DNA of 64,000 bases from Enoplosus armatus (lineage: Eukaryota > Chordata > Actinopteri > Centrarchiformes > Enoplosidae). The notes below the pieces were generated by a model, which did no database searches, was not told the origin of the DNA, and was given only the letters and a program-made list of their open reading frames with translations. Positions within the stretch are counted from its first letter, which is position 1. Every line of letters starts with the position of its first letter. The stretch covers positions 19,457,798-19,521,797 of the forward strand of contig NC_092194.1 of NCBI RefSeq assembly GCF_043641665.1. The letters are read 5' to 3'. Position numbers and translations under genes: made by a program. Shown here in pieces: positions 21,302 through 34,421 of the stretch.

Positions 21302-24300
21302 GTAAATTTACAATTTACCAAAGCCCTCACTCATCTTCACCTCATTTTCTTTTGCGTATCCAATCTGTCCATTTGCATTTGGTGCAAACACAACACCGTA
21401 GTTTGGATTGCTATTTCCTTTTGATCACAGTCAACTGGCCAGGCAAGAAAACAAATAGAGTGTTTTGAAATTGACACAGAGAAACATTACAGCACAATCA
21501 AAGCCGTGATCTAAAGCGTTCTATTTAATGTCAGCCATTCATGTGCTGATTTTAAATCGCTAACAGCACCACGCTGTGCCAAGTGTCTATAATCACAGTG
21601 ACAATATACAATATTCTGGCCCGTAGGCGAGAGCTCCCTCTCCAATTATGTTTCTCTTGGCTTGAGATTGAATCTATTACTGTGTAATTGCCTCTATATC
21701 TCCAACTATCACCCGCAGCAGTTCCACAGATTATTCACACATATGGTGAGTAAATGTTTGGTGGAAATCAATGCTATTTTTAGGATGTTGTTGATATTGA
21801 AGGAGCTGTGTCCTGATGGACTATCTTATCCCAAATCATTAGCGATGGTGACCCAGCACTTTCTCCATCTGAGAGTTTATTGGAGCCGAAGGAAAAAAAT
21901 GATTCAGAAAAGTACATGTGAGCACAAGCCGGGGTTGTGACAAATAGTTTTTAACAATTCCTGTAATCTTTTGGTCCCAGGTGGGTGCGGTTCACTGCAT
22001 CAAGATAACTCAGATAGCATCAGTCAAGCTGTCATGCACTGAAAAGTAGACTTACTTTCCTGTGGTAGTCCAGCAGGGTAAAGCCTCCGGATCTCAAAAT
22101 ACTGACTGAAACAGACATTAAGAGTGAAATATTTATAATTCAACTTAATGCTTTTCGCCTGCCAGGTCTGCCAAGTAGAGTCAGCTATATCACCACCAGG
22201 GTTGAGTCAGTTTACCTTCTCTTAGCTGACCATTTTATTTAGGTTAACGTTAGTTTCCATTTCGCTGGTGGTTTGGCCTGAAGATAGTGATATTGACTGG
22301 TCTGTTCACATGTGTCCAACAACTTAATGCAAAGGAAAATATCTCCAACGATGGGCTAAATTAACGAGACATTTCGTTTCCCTCTTGAGGATGCACACCA
22401 AATAGCTTTTTGTTGCTTCTTTCCCTTTTTATGGATTTTTTAATATGTCAAAGATAATTATTAATAACTTTGGTGACCCTCAACCTTTCATCCACAGCAG
22501 AAGGTTTACAACCTTTTTTTGCACCTCAGATCATTTTTATTGTGTCAGTGTTACTGTGGACTGACTGAGGGAGGGTTATTAACATTTAACTGACAGGGTT
22601 GGTTTGGAGATTACTGACAGATTACCTTGCCTGCTGATGACCTACAATACACGGCTCTGCCAATTACTTCAAAAATAGCCTCTAATAGCTCATAACATGA
22701 ATTATTATTCAGCTTTTTGATTTTGCCAAATCGAAACATTTCCTTTTGACCCCAAATTTGCTTTGGATTGTAATGCTCCCCAGAGGATAAACCCCCTCCA
22801 TATGACCCTGACATCAGCCTGGTGATCTTTGATTCTAATCAAAATATTTCACAGCTATGATCATACACCTAAATCACATCTGGCAGCATCCTGCTAGTCA
22901 ACGGTTTTAGATTTGACATCACTGCAGTAGCTGACGGCTGTGAAGTTTATGTTTTTTATGTTTTTCTTTTTTAGAGATGGTTGCAAAGTGGCCGCTGAGT
23001 TGTGTTGTTGTAAACTTATTGTGCTATTTGTTTCTGTTGGAGGAGAGACCATTTCACCTCGTCATTGAAAACAAGGTGCCATTCTCCACTACGCTTTCCC
23101 AGATGCTCAAACAGAACAGTGCTAAAATATTAAAGATGCATGATGTGCACTATGTAAACAGAGCAGCTCTTTGTGAAGAGTAGCAAACATCATTATATGG
23201 ATTTACAGCCTGAAAATAACCCAAATCAGCCAGCTTCTTTCGGTCACAGCAATTCTACTAAATGATGGCTGGTCCTTCTGGAGCCCTGAGCAAGCCAGGC
23301 CAGAGTCTGCTCTCACGGTTCCAATGCTTTAGGTGATCATTTGTTTTTGAATATCTAAGAGGAAGCAGAACAAGCACAAACACATGTGGCCGGGTAATGA
23401 TGGTGCAGTGTTTGCCTGCTAACAGCTGCACAAAGACTGACAAAATCTTTTGAATGCATGGTGTGGGCTCAAATCCTGAAAGGTGCTTTCATGTCGTTTT
23501 CTGAACCAAACATATAAAAGAATACAAAAACATTACATGGGAAGATGTTGGTGTGTTGCGTCCGACACTAAACTCGGGCCACTTACAGCAGAGAGGTGTC
23601 TAACAGCTAACTAACAGCTAACTAACAGCTAACAGCAGTTAACGAGAGATCTACACATGAAATAACAGCAACATGTAAGACCAGATAACACAGCACAATC
23701 GGATCTGTTTTATGGCTGCAATTACTGTGACTACACAAATCACAGTTAAAGTTTGAAGAAAACATCCTCAGTAATTGAAAAACAATCCACTGAGTCTTGC
23801 TGGATGCATACGCGGACGTTCCTCTGATGTTAGCGACACCTGATTGATTTATTCATCTTCACGAATGCAGTGCTGCGTTTTGACGAGAACCCTGCTGCTG
23901 TTTTAAAGTGAAAACCTCAAAACTACAGTCCTGCGTTTACTGACAGTGAAGCTTTTATTTATTCAGTTATTGATAGGTTAGGAAAGTGTCACCACCTGTT
24001 CTATAATTTTATAAAAATGTCAGTCTAAAAGACTCAGAATTCCTGAAAAGCAGACTTTTTAAAGAAGCAAGGATTTCATCTGAGAGCAGCGCACAGCTTG
24101 AAGGAGTGCCGCTGATGTGCTTATCAGGCTTCTTGATAGGCTGGCAGACCATGTCACACTAAATCTGGGCTATCACCTTTCCCAACACACAACAAAGGAG
24201 AAAGATTCAAAGCAGGCAGCAGGGGTTGCAATCTTCTATGGAGTAACAGAGCTGTGTAAAGGCGGGTTCGAATACTTTGTGGTTTTTTTAGACTGATTGG

Positions 24301-24499
24301 ACAGCCAAGACCGGAGGTTTTACCACATCAGGACTATTAAGGTTCACACAGAGAAGTAAGGCAGACTTCACAAGAGGGGGAGAGCTGCACGGAGAGAGTG
24401 TAGGAATACGCAACAATCACAACAAGTCCTCCCAATTAAATGCCAAAATACGTTGTTTTTCCTCTAGAACGACACATAGAGGCGTTTTCTGATCTAAAG
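21302..24499. other. Intergenic DNA; possible conserved patch 22.6-22.9 kb
   Basis: No gene recognised. The stretch 22,600-22,870 lacks repeat hallmarks and CpG and is rich in AT-core words such as TGAATTATTATTC and TGATTCTAATCAAA, a style common in conserved noncoding DNA. Only alignment could show this. Between 23,595 and 23,640 lies a small tandem repeat of AACAGCTAACT. Confidence 0.45.
23595..23640. repeat. Short tandem repeat of TAACAGCTAAC
   Basis: CTAACAGCTAACTAACAGCT-type units repeat three to four times with an 11-12 base period, ending in AACAGCAGTTAAC. Confidence 0.75.
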
Positions 24500-24690
24500 T
24501 TATGGAATCAGGAAACAACAAAGGAATTCTTCTTCTTGTCCAATGTTTTGTTGACCCACCCATCCACCAAGACCATGTCTCTATGCAGACTTCGTCACTC
24601 TATAACACCATCCCCTGACTTCTACTTCAATGTGAACATGTTGTTCTGGGGCACTTGCTGAAATGACACATGCTGTCGTTTTTCTTGGGA
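24500..24690 (+). mobile_element. Fish interspersed repeat, copy 1 of a pair
   Basis: Contains AATCAGGAAACAACAAAGG, GTTTTGTTGACCCACCCATC, then TCTATGCAGACTTCGTCACT and CCCTGACTTCTACTTC. The same order occurs at about 61,540-61,700, in the same orientation. From memory this is a widespread percomorph repeat. The 73-codon + frame across it is not a gene. Confidence 0.6.
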
Positions 24691-24934
24691 AGACGGTCTC
24701 AGTCTGACAGGTGATTCGTGCCGCGTCTTTCCAGAAGTTCATCTGTTTTCTGGCGCGTTCTTCCATTAAAATACATGACGTTCAACAGCCTGTGTGAATA
24801 GAAACCTTAGATTACATCAAGTCAACTCTGTAATTGACAACCTAGGGCGGCTGCCGGGGATGAATTGTAAACTTCATTTTTAGCAACATGGCTGCTCCGT
24901 GATGGTGTGCATCTAAAGATTGAACGCTAGTTAA

Positions 24935-25000
24935 TTCGTCTGGCGATGCATTTGTCCAAAGCAACGTACAGATGAGGGTAAAATCCACACAGCCACGGTA
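24935..25000. mobile_element. Fragment of a fish repeat (TTTGTCCAAAGCAACGTAC)
   Basis: GCATTTGTCCAAAGCAACGT followed by ACAGATGAGGG matches a motif found at very high copy number in fish genomes. A related fragment lies at 49,135-49,175. Confidence 0.5.
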
Positions 25001-27138
25001 GATCAAGGAGAAGCCAACGTTGCAGGTACAACATAGCAAATGATATATATATTTTAGAGAGAGCGTGTGGTGAGTGAGTGCTCTTGAAGTAGATAGGTCT
25101 TCAAGTGAGTTCTCTTTCTCACTGCTCTGTAGGACACAGATCGTTTGTCATTATTTTCACTTGATCATCGTTTAAAGGAAAACTGTTTCTTACAACTTGA
25201 GGTTTGTTTTTGTTGATCCGTCAGTTCTATCAGTTTGGATAGAAAACTGTAATCACCAAAGTAACTGCTGAGCGGGAACATCACAAAGAAGTGGTACACA
25301 GGGGTTCGGACAACGAGCTCCCAGGGTAGTCAAACTCTTATTTGGAAGAAGAAAACAAAAGCAAACTGTAAATTTATGAGTACAATGTTAACATGACCAA
25401 CAGAACCAAAGACCGGAGTTACAAAACCACGAACCCACGTCGTAATAAACCGTGGTGTTCCTGTTAAACAAGTACTCTGGTGTGACATCAAGAGACGGAT
25501 TAAAAACAGAGATTCGATGAAGCACAGGGAGATAAATACTTTCACTTTCAGTCCCTTGTATAGGTCAAGCTTGAAAAACCCTGGTAACTAAATAGTAAAA
25601 ATAAACAAATAAATCAGTAATAATAATAAATAAATCTTGTCTCTCTTACAGAGACATTATCTGTGTTATCTAAGTGTTTTCACAGACTGTATGTGTCTGT
25701 ACTCCTCATGACTAATGAACTGCTGATGTGTAAAATCAGTCTGCGCAGTCTGTTTCTACACCTGAAGCGTGCCTCATTCTCACATATGTGTCGCTCCACT
25801 GTAAGAAGTTTTGGTATCAACCTGCTGAGCGCGCTGAGCGCAGGCCTGGTTGCCGCTGTGATGAAGTAGCAACACGTCTGATTTAATAACAATATTTTTT
25901 TTCCAGAACAATAGCTTTACTGAGAGGAACTTGTTTACAATTATAAATGTTTGAGTTTGCCCCAGCAGCATTGTGATGCTGAAGCGACCCACAGCTGTTT
26001 GTGCCTAATGAGGTGTCTAATATATCTGAGAACAGTCAGACTTTGTAGTTCGCCAGCAAAAGGTTTTCATGAATCTTTGTCTCCGACGCACAGGAAGTAT
26101 TGGAAGATTTTGCAAGTAACCGAGTTAGACTTCTGCGGGCGTTAGATTACGTGTCGAAGCATTAATCACAAATAAAAACACTGTAATGTCAGTTTCACCA
26201 CAGAATTTGTCCTTTGTCTTTTGTGTGCATTGTCTTATAGGGAATCAAACCCTGTTCTATACTTTATATATAACCAGGAAGGCCTTTTGCTGTATATATC
26301 GATACAAGAAATGAGAGAAAAGCTGCTTAATACTAACATCCTCCTCTACAATATATTACTGTTTTCTTTTATTCTCCAGGTGCAGCGGGTGGAAATACCC
26401 CCAGGAGTATATTTTCAAAAACTCTTGCTATCACTTTGTTCTACAATTTATACAAGGAAGCACAAAGGAAGGAAATATATGGATGAGCACCGTCTCAGCT
26501 CCCAGTAAAAGCTCTTATTTCATTAGAGGGCCTCGGCTGCACTTGTCTGGGTTGCACTGCAGGGATCTACAGGGTTTACTTGTCACCTGCAACAAATCAC
26601 ACTTCTCCACCTTTTATGGACATTGAGGCAGCTAGTTTGGTTAGCTAGCAAGTTGCCCCCAGAAGTATGTCCCTGTGCACTTAGCTACGGTGGGTAATCC
26701 AGGGGTCGCACACTCTTCAACTTCAATGCAGCCTCTCTATTTGTTAAATGTGTCAGTTGGTTCATCACATTTTGGCTTCTTCGAGGTGACTATAACTCCT
26801 GTCTTTGATGTCTGTCTGCAGCTCTCCAGAGTAGGTGTGTGTTTTCCTTTAGCTCTTCATTGTGACCAGTTTGAACAAAGTAGGACGGGACCAATTTAGA
26901 CAATCTTTGATGGGTTATTGATTAACACTTTCTGCTCTATGTACTGTAACTACAAAATCACTTTCTGGTCGGTGGTTTGTGTTTGAAGAAAAACTCTTAA
27001 TGCACCCTCCAGTCCTCGCTCTTTAAGCATCTACCCACAAAGTCTGCAAGAAGGAAAGCACAAAAACCCTGCCCCCTCCCAAAACTGCTTGGTGGCTAAC
27101 AGTACAATACTCGTGTAACACTACACAGCTCCCAGCTT

Positions 27139-27140
<2 letters not shown>
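25001..27140. other. Intergenic DNA, no gene seen
   Basis: Several AT-rich patches (25,590-25,640, mostly AATAAATAA words). Open frames of 65-95 codons on both strands have no recognisable domains. No RNA gene found. Confidence 0.5.

Positions 27141-27169
<29 letters not shown>
27141..27169. repeat. (TG)14 microsatellite
   Basis: Uninterrupted TG dinucleotide repeat, likely length-variable between individuals. Confidence 0.95.
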
Positions 27170-27172
<3 letters not shown>

Positions 27173-28174
27173 TCCCCCAGGCCATAATGCAGTAAATCAG
27201 ACTGTGTTCTTAGTCAACTTCCGTGCTAAATAACTGTTAAATGTACTGTAAGTCAGCGTTTTTCAGACTCAGCAGCGGGGATTTTTGCTGAGAGGTCGCT
27301 GCTCCGGTTCGCTGTCAGAGACAGGCTGTTTTGTAGATTGTAGATTTGATGTAAACCACTATTAGGCTGCATTCAAGTGGGCCCTGAAGGTAGGAATGAT
27401 TTAGCTTCCTGGACACTACAACATTACCTTTTTGTTTATTTGTATAAATAAACAACTTATGTTACGCAAGCAAAATGGGGGCTGACAACTGAATATCTTG
27501 TGATTTTTACATAGTAGCTAATTCACTGCTCAACAAGGCGTCCTATTACAAAATGTACTACAAATGTCCTGAGAACCGTCAGTATGAATTACACTGGCGC
27601 GGGACGGATGTAACGCTTCTTCTGTCAATTTGCCCACTAAAATTGGGCTCATTACAGCTTAATAGCCATCAAATCCACAGAATAGTTAATATCCTTTTCA
27701 TTGTGAAGTTGTACAAATCCCTTTCTGTTCCACAGGCATGTCGAATGTGGCTTTAACAGGAGTAATGAAAGCAAAGCCCCCCTGCAAAATGCAATTATAG
27801 TGTGTGAATTATGTACAGTTAAACCCCCGTAATGATTCTCGAGCCAGTGGGACAATTATTGCATTTAATTTGTAGATACCATCGTTTCAGATACGTCTTG
27901 ATTTGACATTTTCAAAGCGAGAAGTTCATCAAGTTTTTCTTTTATTAATCCAAAGGGAGCGAGCAAACGCCTGAGGACACCTCACAGGAAAAAAAAAAGA
28001 AAAAAGAAAAGGTGCAGTGATAAACCTTTGAATGAAAGAGGTTCAGTGAAGTTCAGTCAGAGTTCATGAAGCCTTTAAAAAAGGGTTTCGCAAAGAAACA
28101 TTTGTCCACAGGGATCACAATAGAACAACTCAAGGTACTTACGTCAACTGTGCCACCAAATCTGCTTTTAAAGG
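27170..28174. other. No gene recognised
   Basis: AT-rich unique-looking DNA with an A/AG low-complexity patch near 27,989-28,010. No supported gene or repeat. Confidence 0.5.
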
Positions 28175-28272
28175 TTAAATCTGATATTCTATATTTTTTA
28201 TTGCCAACAAATCCCATGAAAAGCCCAAAGCCAACAATGAATTGGTACCAACAAGTAAATAAGTGTTGACTC
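28175..28272 (-). mobile_element. Terminal fragment of the 33.8-34.3 kb inverted-repeat element
   Basis: TTCTATATTTTTTATTGCCA, then CAAATCCCATGAAAAGCCCA and ACAATGAATTGGTACCAACA, match the complement of the right end of the element at 33,771-34,263 (which reads CACTGTTGGTTTTGGTCTTT, then TCATGGGATCAG). Only one end is present. Confidence 0.6.
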
Positions 28273-31055
28273 TGTATCTAAAGCCTTATGTAGGTCAAAT
28301 AGGCTTAAACACTCATTAGCTCATTATTTACTCCCTTTTCTGTAGGATATCACCGGCCTTATCCTACTTTCATGAAGCTTTTCGCTTTAGTGCGGAGTTT
28401 TCTTTTTCAGGTTGACTCGGACAATTTCTGAAGCTTTTTATCTGTGGCTTGGCAAGCTGTAGATGAGTTACTTACAAATAAAAATGCAGAGGCTCAGGTT
28501 TAATCAGTCAATGAAAATTTAAAAATCACATGAAACTGGTCACAGGTCAGCTCCAGAATCTTTTTGTGTGTTTTTTTCTACTTTATGTACATATCTGATA
28601 TACTGTTGTTGTTTGTTGTTACTTACCAAATGCTAGGGCTACAATGAGGTTCAATGTGTATGACCTCTGGTTCAAATATGAACGTGGGAATATGTCGTGG
28701 GAATTTCAGGAAAAACAGAAGACTGGCAACAAGGGAGTAGTTCTTGTGGTTTTATTCACGTCTGCAGACGGACGGTTCCGACAGCAACTCAATTGTCCCT
28801 GCCCGGCTGACCGTACTGCATCTCAGAGTGGTCTGCTTTTATACAGCATGTACAGCGAAGAATGTGAACACTTGTAAGACATACGTCACTCTCTTTGACA
28901 GTCATCACCTTGTAAGGATCAAGTCTCCAATCAATGATAATTATAGACAGCTGAAAATGCACCACTGAGAACACGTAGAGAAGTCTATGGTCCCTTGCTA
29001 GGGTCAAAGGGCACCACAGCAAATACCTGTGACCTAAAATAAACTCTTCAGGGTGAGGAAGGGATATGTTGTATTTTCCCACTACACCTGGGTCCCTCGT
29101 CATCGGTAGTCTAACGTGAAGACGTCTAATTTGAACTTTCTAATACGCTATATCCTCAAGTTTTCACGTTTTTCTTGTAGCATTTTGAGTTACATCATTT
29201 CTCTTGAAATATATGATTTAGCTCGACTCTATTGAAGAGTTCCTTAAAGCCATTCTGCCGTGTGAAGTATAGGGAACTCTAAATGGTTGTTACTTGTGAG
29301 TTACCCTCAAGTGCTCATTGACTCTGTTTGGATTTCAGAGCCCCCGATGAACACAGAGATTTGAAGGTGTGCAATTGCAATGTGAAGATCCCCTACAGGC
29401 CCTGCGAAGCCTTTTGACCTTGTGGAGCCGAAGAATGAGGCAGAAGTTCTTGGCAAATGTGTTTATTACTTTGCTCTGAGCGCTCCAGCCTGGCACACAG
29501 AGATGTATTTGCATACAGGGCTCTTCTTTTGACTCACCTCAGCATGTACCAGCAGCCGTCTTTGCACTTTTTCGACCCGCTGACCGCACTGCAAACCATA
29601 AATTAACAAATAAATAAACACCAGCAACTTCTCAAACACTTGAAATAAAAAAAGAGTGCATGTTTAGCTCTGGTTTCTTTATCATTATTTGCTTTAGAGA
29701 TGCATAAAGAAGCTCCGCTGTGGTATCTGGGGGATGAAAGTGAAAAGGGGGCCACGATTTTCCCTGGTCGCTCTCGACCTCACACTATCTCAATTAAGCT
29801 TTGGCACTTTATTCGCTTGCAGATTTGCATAATTTATGAAGTGCCCTCAGGAAGTGCCTCCTCATTACAAGGCTTGTTATTATACTTTTATTAGGTTCAG
29901 AATTGGGCCTTTGTGTGCGCTGCCTGATAACATAGTTTACACGAAACAAACTGATGGGATACTGCGCTTTAATGTCTTCCACTGAGTTTGAGCATCTGTG
30001 ACTCATACAGGTCCTTGAAACTTTGATTGCCAAGAAAATTTCTGCTTCAGGACGTCTGCAAAAGTCCAGTTTGAAACCGCTTTGATCTGCGGTTTGAATT
30101 AGTTTTTTTTTATGAATTCTGTTGTTGTATTCTAATTTTTAATAAGAATTTGTATTACTATCACAATATTACTGTTACATCACCATTTCGCTGTTTACGG
30201 CTCTGCTGAGAGGAGCCGGCAGTGCTTTTATTATTAGTATTTGCTGGCTGAGTTTCGTGCATCCATGTACACCCTCACAGTTGTGTTTTGACTGATTGTC
30301 CCGGGTGAAAATGCCAAAACACATCTTAATTTGGCTGGTTGTGTCGAGGGGCGCAGTGTTACGATTCCCCCACATCGTTGTTATTTACACAAGCTAACAA
30401 GGTTAGGACAGGATTTAGACTCCTGAATGTCATGGTGGTTTTAAAGAAGCAGAATTTAATAAGCTCCCCTGTCAGGTTGGTTGCAGCAGTGCATTAATAA
30501 GCATGAATATGTATAAGCATCTCTTCCTCACATTTAAAGGATTAACAGCTGAGTCTGTTACCTGTTTTAGAATTGCCAGAGGAGGAGTATTTTTGGCTCT
30601 ACTAGGGGGAGAATTATTTATCATCATTATTATCATGTGCTGGAGGGCACGCCGTACCAAGCTAATGTCGATACTTAAGGCAAAACTGGCTTAAAAAGCT
30701 GTACCTCTACGGCCCACCGTAATTACTTGATTTCAATTTACATATTATGATAATTTGTGAGTCATATGGCACTTTGCTCATTTATGGTTTTGAATTAATA
30801 GGCTCTGGCTGTCTGCATGGTTCAGGGTGGAGGTGTGTGTTCTTGACCCACTTCCAGGAGTCTGTGTCGCTGTCGGTCCATTCAGCTGAGTCAGGTCTGC
30901 CGCCCCCACCCCCCCCACCCACACACACTAACCCGTTTATATGCCCCCATCATCCCCAAGCCAATATATTCCCATTTACTGTGGCCGACAGTGGGTATGA
31001 ACAGAGCTACGAATAGCACTGGGTCATTTAATGAGGGCGGAAGTTACCTGAAGGT
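28273..31055. other. Intergenic DNA, no gene seen
   Basis: No recognisable gene. A proline-coding C-run patch near 30,900-30,920 explains the 89-codon frame there. The stretch 29,690-29,900 is unremarkable. Confidence 0.5.
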
Positions 31056-31112
31056 GAGAACAGTGGGCTTGTTGCTTGAAGGTTGCTGGTTCAAATCCCT
31101 GGGAAGGTAAAG
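31056..31112 (+). mobile_element. Possible tRNA-derived SINE remnant (B box)
   Basis: GAAGGTTGCTGGTTCAAATC is a good RNA polymerase III B box in the form common to fish tRNA-derived SINEs. The A box upstream (AAGGTGAGAACAGTGGGC) is poor and the rest of the body is not recognisable. A CCCTTGAGCAAGCACA segment, often part of such repeats, lies far away at about 31,969. Confidence 0.4.
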
Positions 31113-33770
31113 CAGAGAGAGTAGTAATAAGTGTAGTTATTTTCTGCACAGGTCTACAAAAAGGTAATTTAGGTGACTTTTGGAAAGTGTGATAATGTGA
31201 TACAGTATATTGTTGTTTGATGACAGGAGTGATACAACTAGAGATTATCATTCTTGATTCATTTCTTAATTGTTTCGTTTCAGTTTGTTATAACAAATTA
31301 GAAAAAAGTAAACCACTTGTTTCCAGAGGCCATGTTGACATCTTCAAATAGCTTTTTTCCCCCCAACCAACAGCCCAGACGCTAGATTTATTATATAAAA
31401 GAGATAATATCAGCAAATTCACACATTTCAGATGCTGGTTTGGCATTGTTGTCAAAAACAACTTCAACAATTATTCAAAAAGTTTTGTTGATTCAGTATC
31501 TTGTCTTAACTTGTCGAATAGTTTCAGCACATTGTTTCACATGTACGCGTATCCATTGCACCTCAAAATATCAGGATGCTGTAAATACTGAAGATCTGTA
31601 ATATATCCAGTATGGGCTGGATGTATCTCCAAAAACAAGATGTCTTAATACCTACAGAAATTCATAGTGCTCATAGTGTCAGGAAACGCACAGTACGTGA
31701 CTGTAACAAACAAGTTATGTTCACAACACAGTGGATTTATACGTGCTTTATAGGAATTATGAGGAGAAGGTGCTGGAAGGTGTTGGAGGTCAATTCTTAA
31801 ACTTGTAGTTTTGTAGTATTGCTTTTGTTTTTTTAATAGTTTTGTAATAAATACAGAAGCCCCACATTTCATAGCTAACCTAAGTAACTATGGCAACATG
31901 CTGAAACCAGGGCTGTGCAATAAAACAGGATTATTGTTCACTGATCAAACCACACGTCAAGCAAATGCCCTTGAGCAAGCACATGTCTCCCAGCTACTCC
32001 AGCTGAGCTACATAGTGGGGCGGATTGGAAACCTCTAGTTCTTCTGTGCAACCTTCTACTATGTTTGGATGAGTTCATGTAGTTTCACCAGCAGGCGCTC
32101 GATGTAAATGTGTGTTCATCATCACATTTTGCATGAAAAAAAAAAAGGCATTTTAAAACAGATCAAATGTCAGTATGGACTATTTTAGCATCTAAGCATC
32201 AGATATGTTTTATGCCTTGGGGTTAATGGTGTGTTACATGAATGTGGGCGAGGGGTTAATGTCAAACAGCACATCTCCATGTGAACAAGAGCCTGCTGTC
32301 GTATCCTAATATGGATGTTTGCAGATTTTTATGTTGACTGCTGTACCTGTTGAGCGAGCAGATTTTATTTCACCCGCGAGAATTCACATCAGACCGGAGT
32401 TGGGATTTGACTGATCTGTCATGTAGCATTTAAACTAAAGTTAAATAAGAGAACGAGCGGCATGCAAAGCAAAGCTTCAGAGGGCCGGGGCTGTGACAGA
32501 GAGGTTTGTCTGAAAATCAAATGAGCGAGTCAGACTTTATGCGCACGGCTCACCTACTGTATCCTCGCTCGCAGAAGTGTCGGTGCAAGTTTAAATCGAT
32601 CTCGCCGCCTTATGTCAGCCCGCTGGAGTTGGCCAAAGTTGCTGTTTTGCTGATGGTCAAACCCCTTTGATCACGAGACATGGTGCGAGGTCCTGAGGCC
32701 CTCCAGTGACTCAGCAGATATGACTCAATGAGGCAGAGAGTAACCTGAGTCAGCTGAAAACAAAAACCCCAGTGTCATAACAATAAGAGCCGGGTGGAAA
32801 ATGAAGCATTTTAGCTGACTAAACCAGAGGAGAGCCAGTGACGACGGCAACGATCACACATCACGGATGAAATGCTAAGCGCTCCTCAGAGATCCAGTTT
32901 ATTTCCCCCTTTGGCCTTATATAGAAACATTAACGCTTTTGTCACATGTTGGCAAAATACATCAAACCTGGGAAGCTAGTGTGTGTGACGACAGCCTGAA
33001 AACACAACACCTACGTTGTTAATGCTGCTATTGTATTCACTCTCTCATCATTACCTGCACGACCTAATAAAGATACAGCTTCAATACGCAGCGCCATAAA
33101 CAGACATTTATGAGAGACACAAAAAGATCCACTGTCTGCCCAGAGGCGATCGAAGGGAATCGAGGGATGAACTGAGCCTGTGAGACGGAGAGGAAGAATG
33201 AGAAGAGAGGGGTGGCTAAAGCACCCGGAGGTCAACAACAAAAGCTTCACAAGCAAAACTAGAGACAGCTGTGCCTCAGGATATCAGCTAATGAGCAGGG
33301 AATGTCTTTCTTTTCAAGAATCCAAGCTCACATGATGTGACGAGGAGGCTGGAGCAGCGTACGGTTGATGGTCTGTGGCAAATGATCCTTTATTACCAGG
33401 AAAGAAAAAACAACATAAAGGAAAATCAAATGATTCTGTAAATGAGGGGTTTCGTGCCAAAAGTCTGGAGTGTATTTTGGGAATGTTTTAGTTTCCTAAA
33501 ATCCATCAATCATTGCCTCAAAAAAAAAGCACAAATTATTCTATCATCAAGAGCAGTTTCCCAAGTTTGATGTGCTTCACTTCTATTAAAGTAATGACTT
33601 TTAGCGCACAGCGCATGTGAGGGATCTTATCTCGTTGGAATTAAAATTTTGTAATAGCACATAACTTTTCTTCAATGCACTGACAACAGCACAAGCAACG
33701 TACATTTAAACAGTTTAATTTAGATCACTGGACTGCAGTCTAGTTACATTAGTTCAAAGGATGAAGCTGG
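31113..33770. other. Intergenic DNA, no gene seen
   Basis: A CCCTTGAGCAAG repeat word lies near 31,969. The stretch 32,450-32,720 is somewhat CpG-richer but has no exon features. No gene recognised. Confidence 0.5.
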
Positions 33771-34263
33771 TGTAATTCTATATTTTTATTATTGTCAACA
33801 AACCCATGAAAAGTCAAGAATGGGTTAGTCCGTCTCTCAATACTTTCCAACTTCCCTACCCTGCCTGTGCCACTCAGCCCATTGGTTCCTACTTTAAAAA
33901 GGAATCACAAATATATAGTTTCATATTAAAAAGGCTCAGCAATTTCCTAAAACAGCTGGGCACTGTAGTTTTTAGAAAACATTTTCAGCTGCAGATTAAT
34001 ACACATTAAGTGCAGGACATTGTGTGTGGGACTGACTCAAAAGCAACTATGGTGCCCTTGTTTATTGTAATGAAGGAACATGTCACTCAGCGGCTCACTG
34101 ATGTGTTTTTAACAGTTTTTGGACAACAGTGGAGCTCTATGGCACAGAAGAAGAAGATATACTGTATATCAGGCTTTGGTTACACAGACAATACTTGTTA
34201 GTAGGATCAATTCACTGTTGGTTTTGGTCTTTTCATGGGATCAGAAAAATATAAGATATTACA
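33771..34263. mobile_element. 493-bp inverted-repeat (MITE-like) element
   Basis: The left end reads TGTAATTCTATATTTTTATT and then AACAAACCCATGAAAAGTC. The right end, complemented, reads TGTAATATCTTATATTTTTC and then GATCCCATGAAAAGACC. The ends are thus imperfect inverted repeats of about 45 bases. The interior is non-coding; a 67-codon + frame exists only by chance. From memory it matches a common fish repeat. A single-ended relative lies at 28,175-28,272. No clear target duplication is visible. Confidence 0.65.
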
Positions 34264-34396
34264 AGATTTGTTCTTGAATCAATTAAGAAAAGAGCAGTTA
34301 GCTGACCTGCCAGTTACATTTCATAATGCAGTGTATAAACAAGACCACGTACACGCATGCATTCACACATTTATGCATTCACGTGTTCACACCTGT

Positions 34397-34421
34397 CACA
34401 CACACACACACACACACACAC
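34397..34421. repeat. (CA)12 microsatellite
   Basis: Uninterrupted CA repeat, immediately preceded by related CACACC/CACATT sequence. Confidence 0.95.

Noticed and set aside
31056..31112. A functional tRNA gene
   Set aside because: Only a B box is good; no acceptor stem pairing, no proper A box, no terminator in place.
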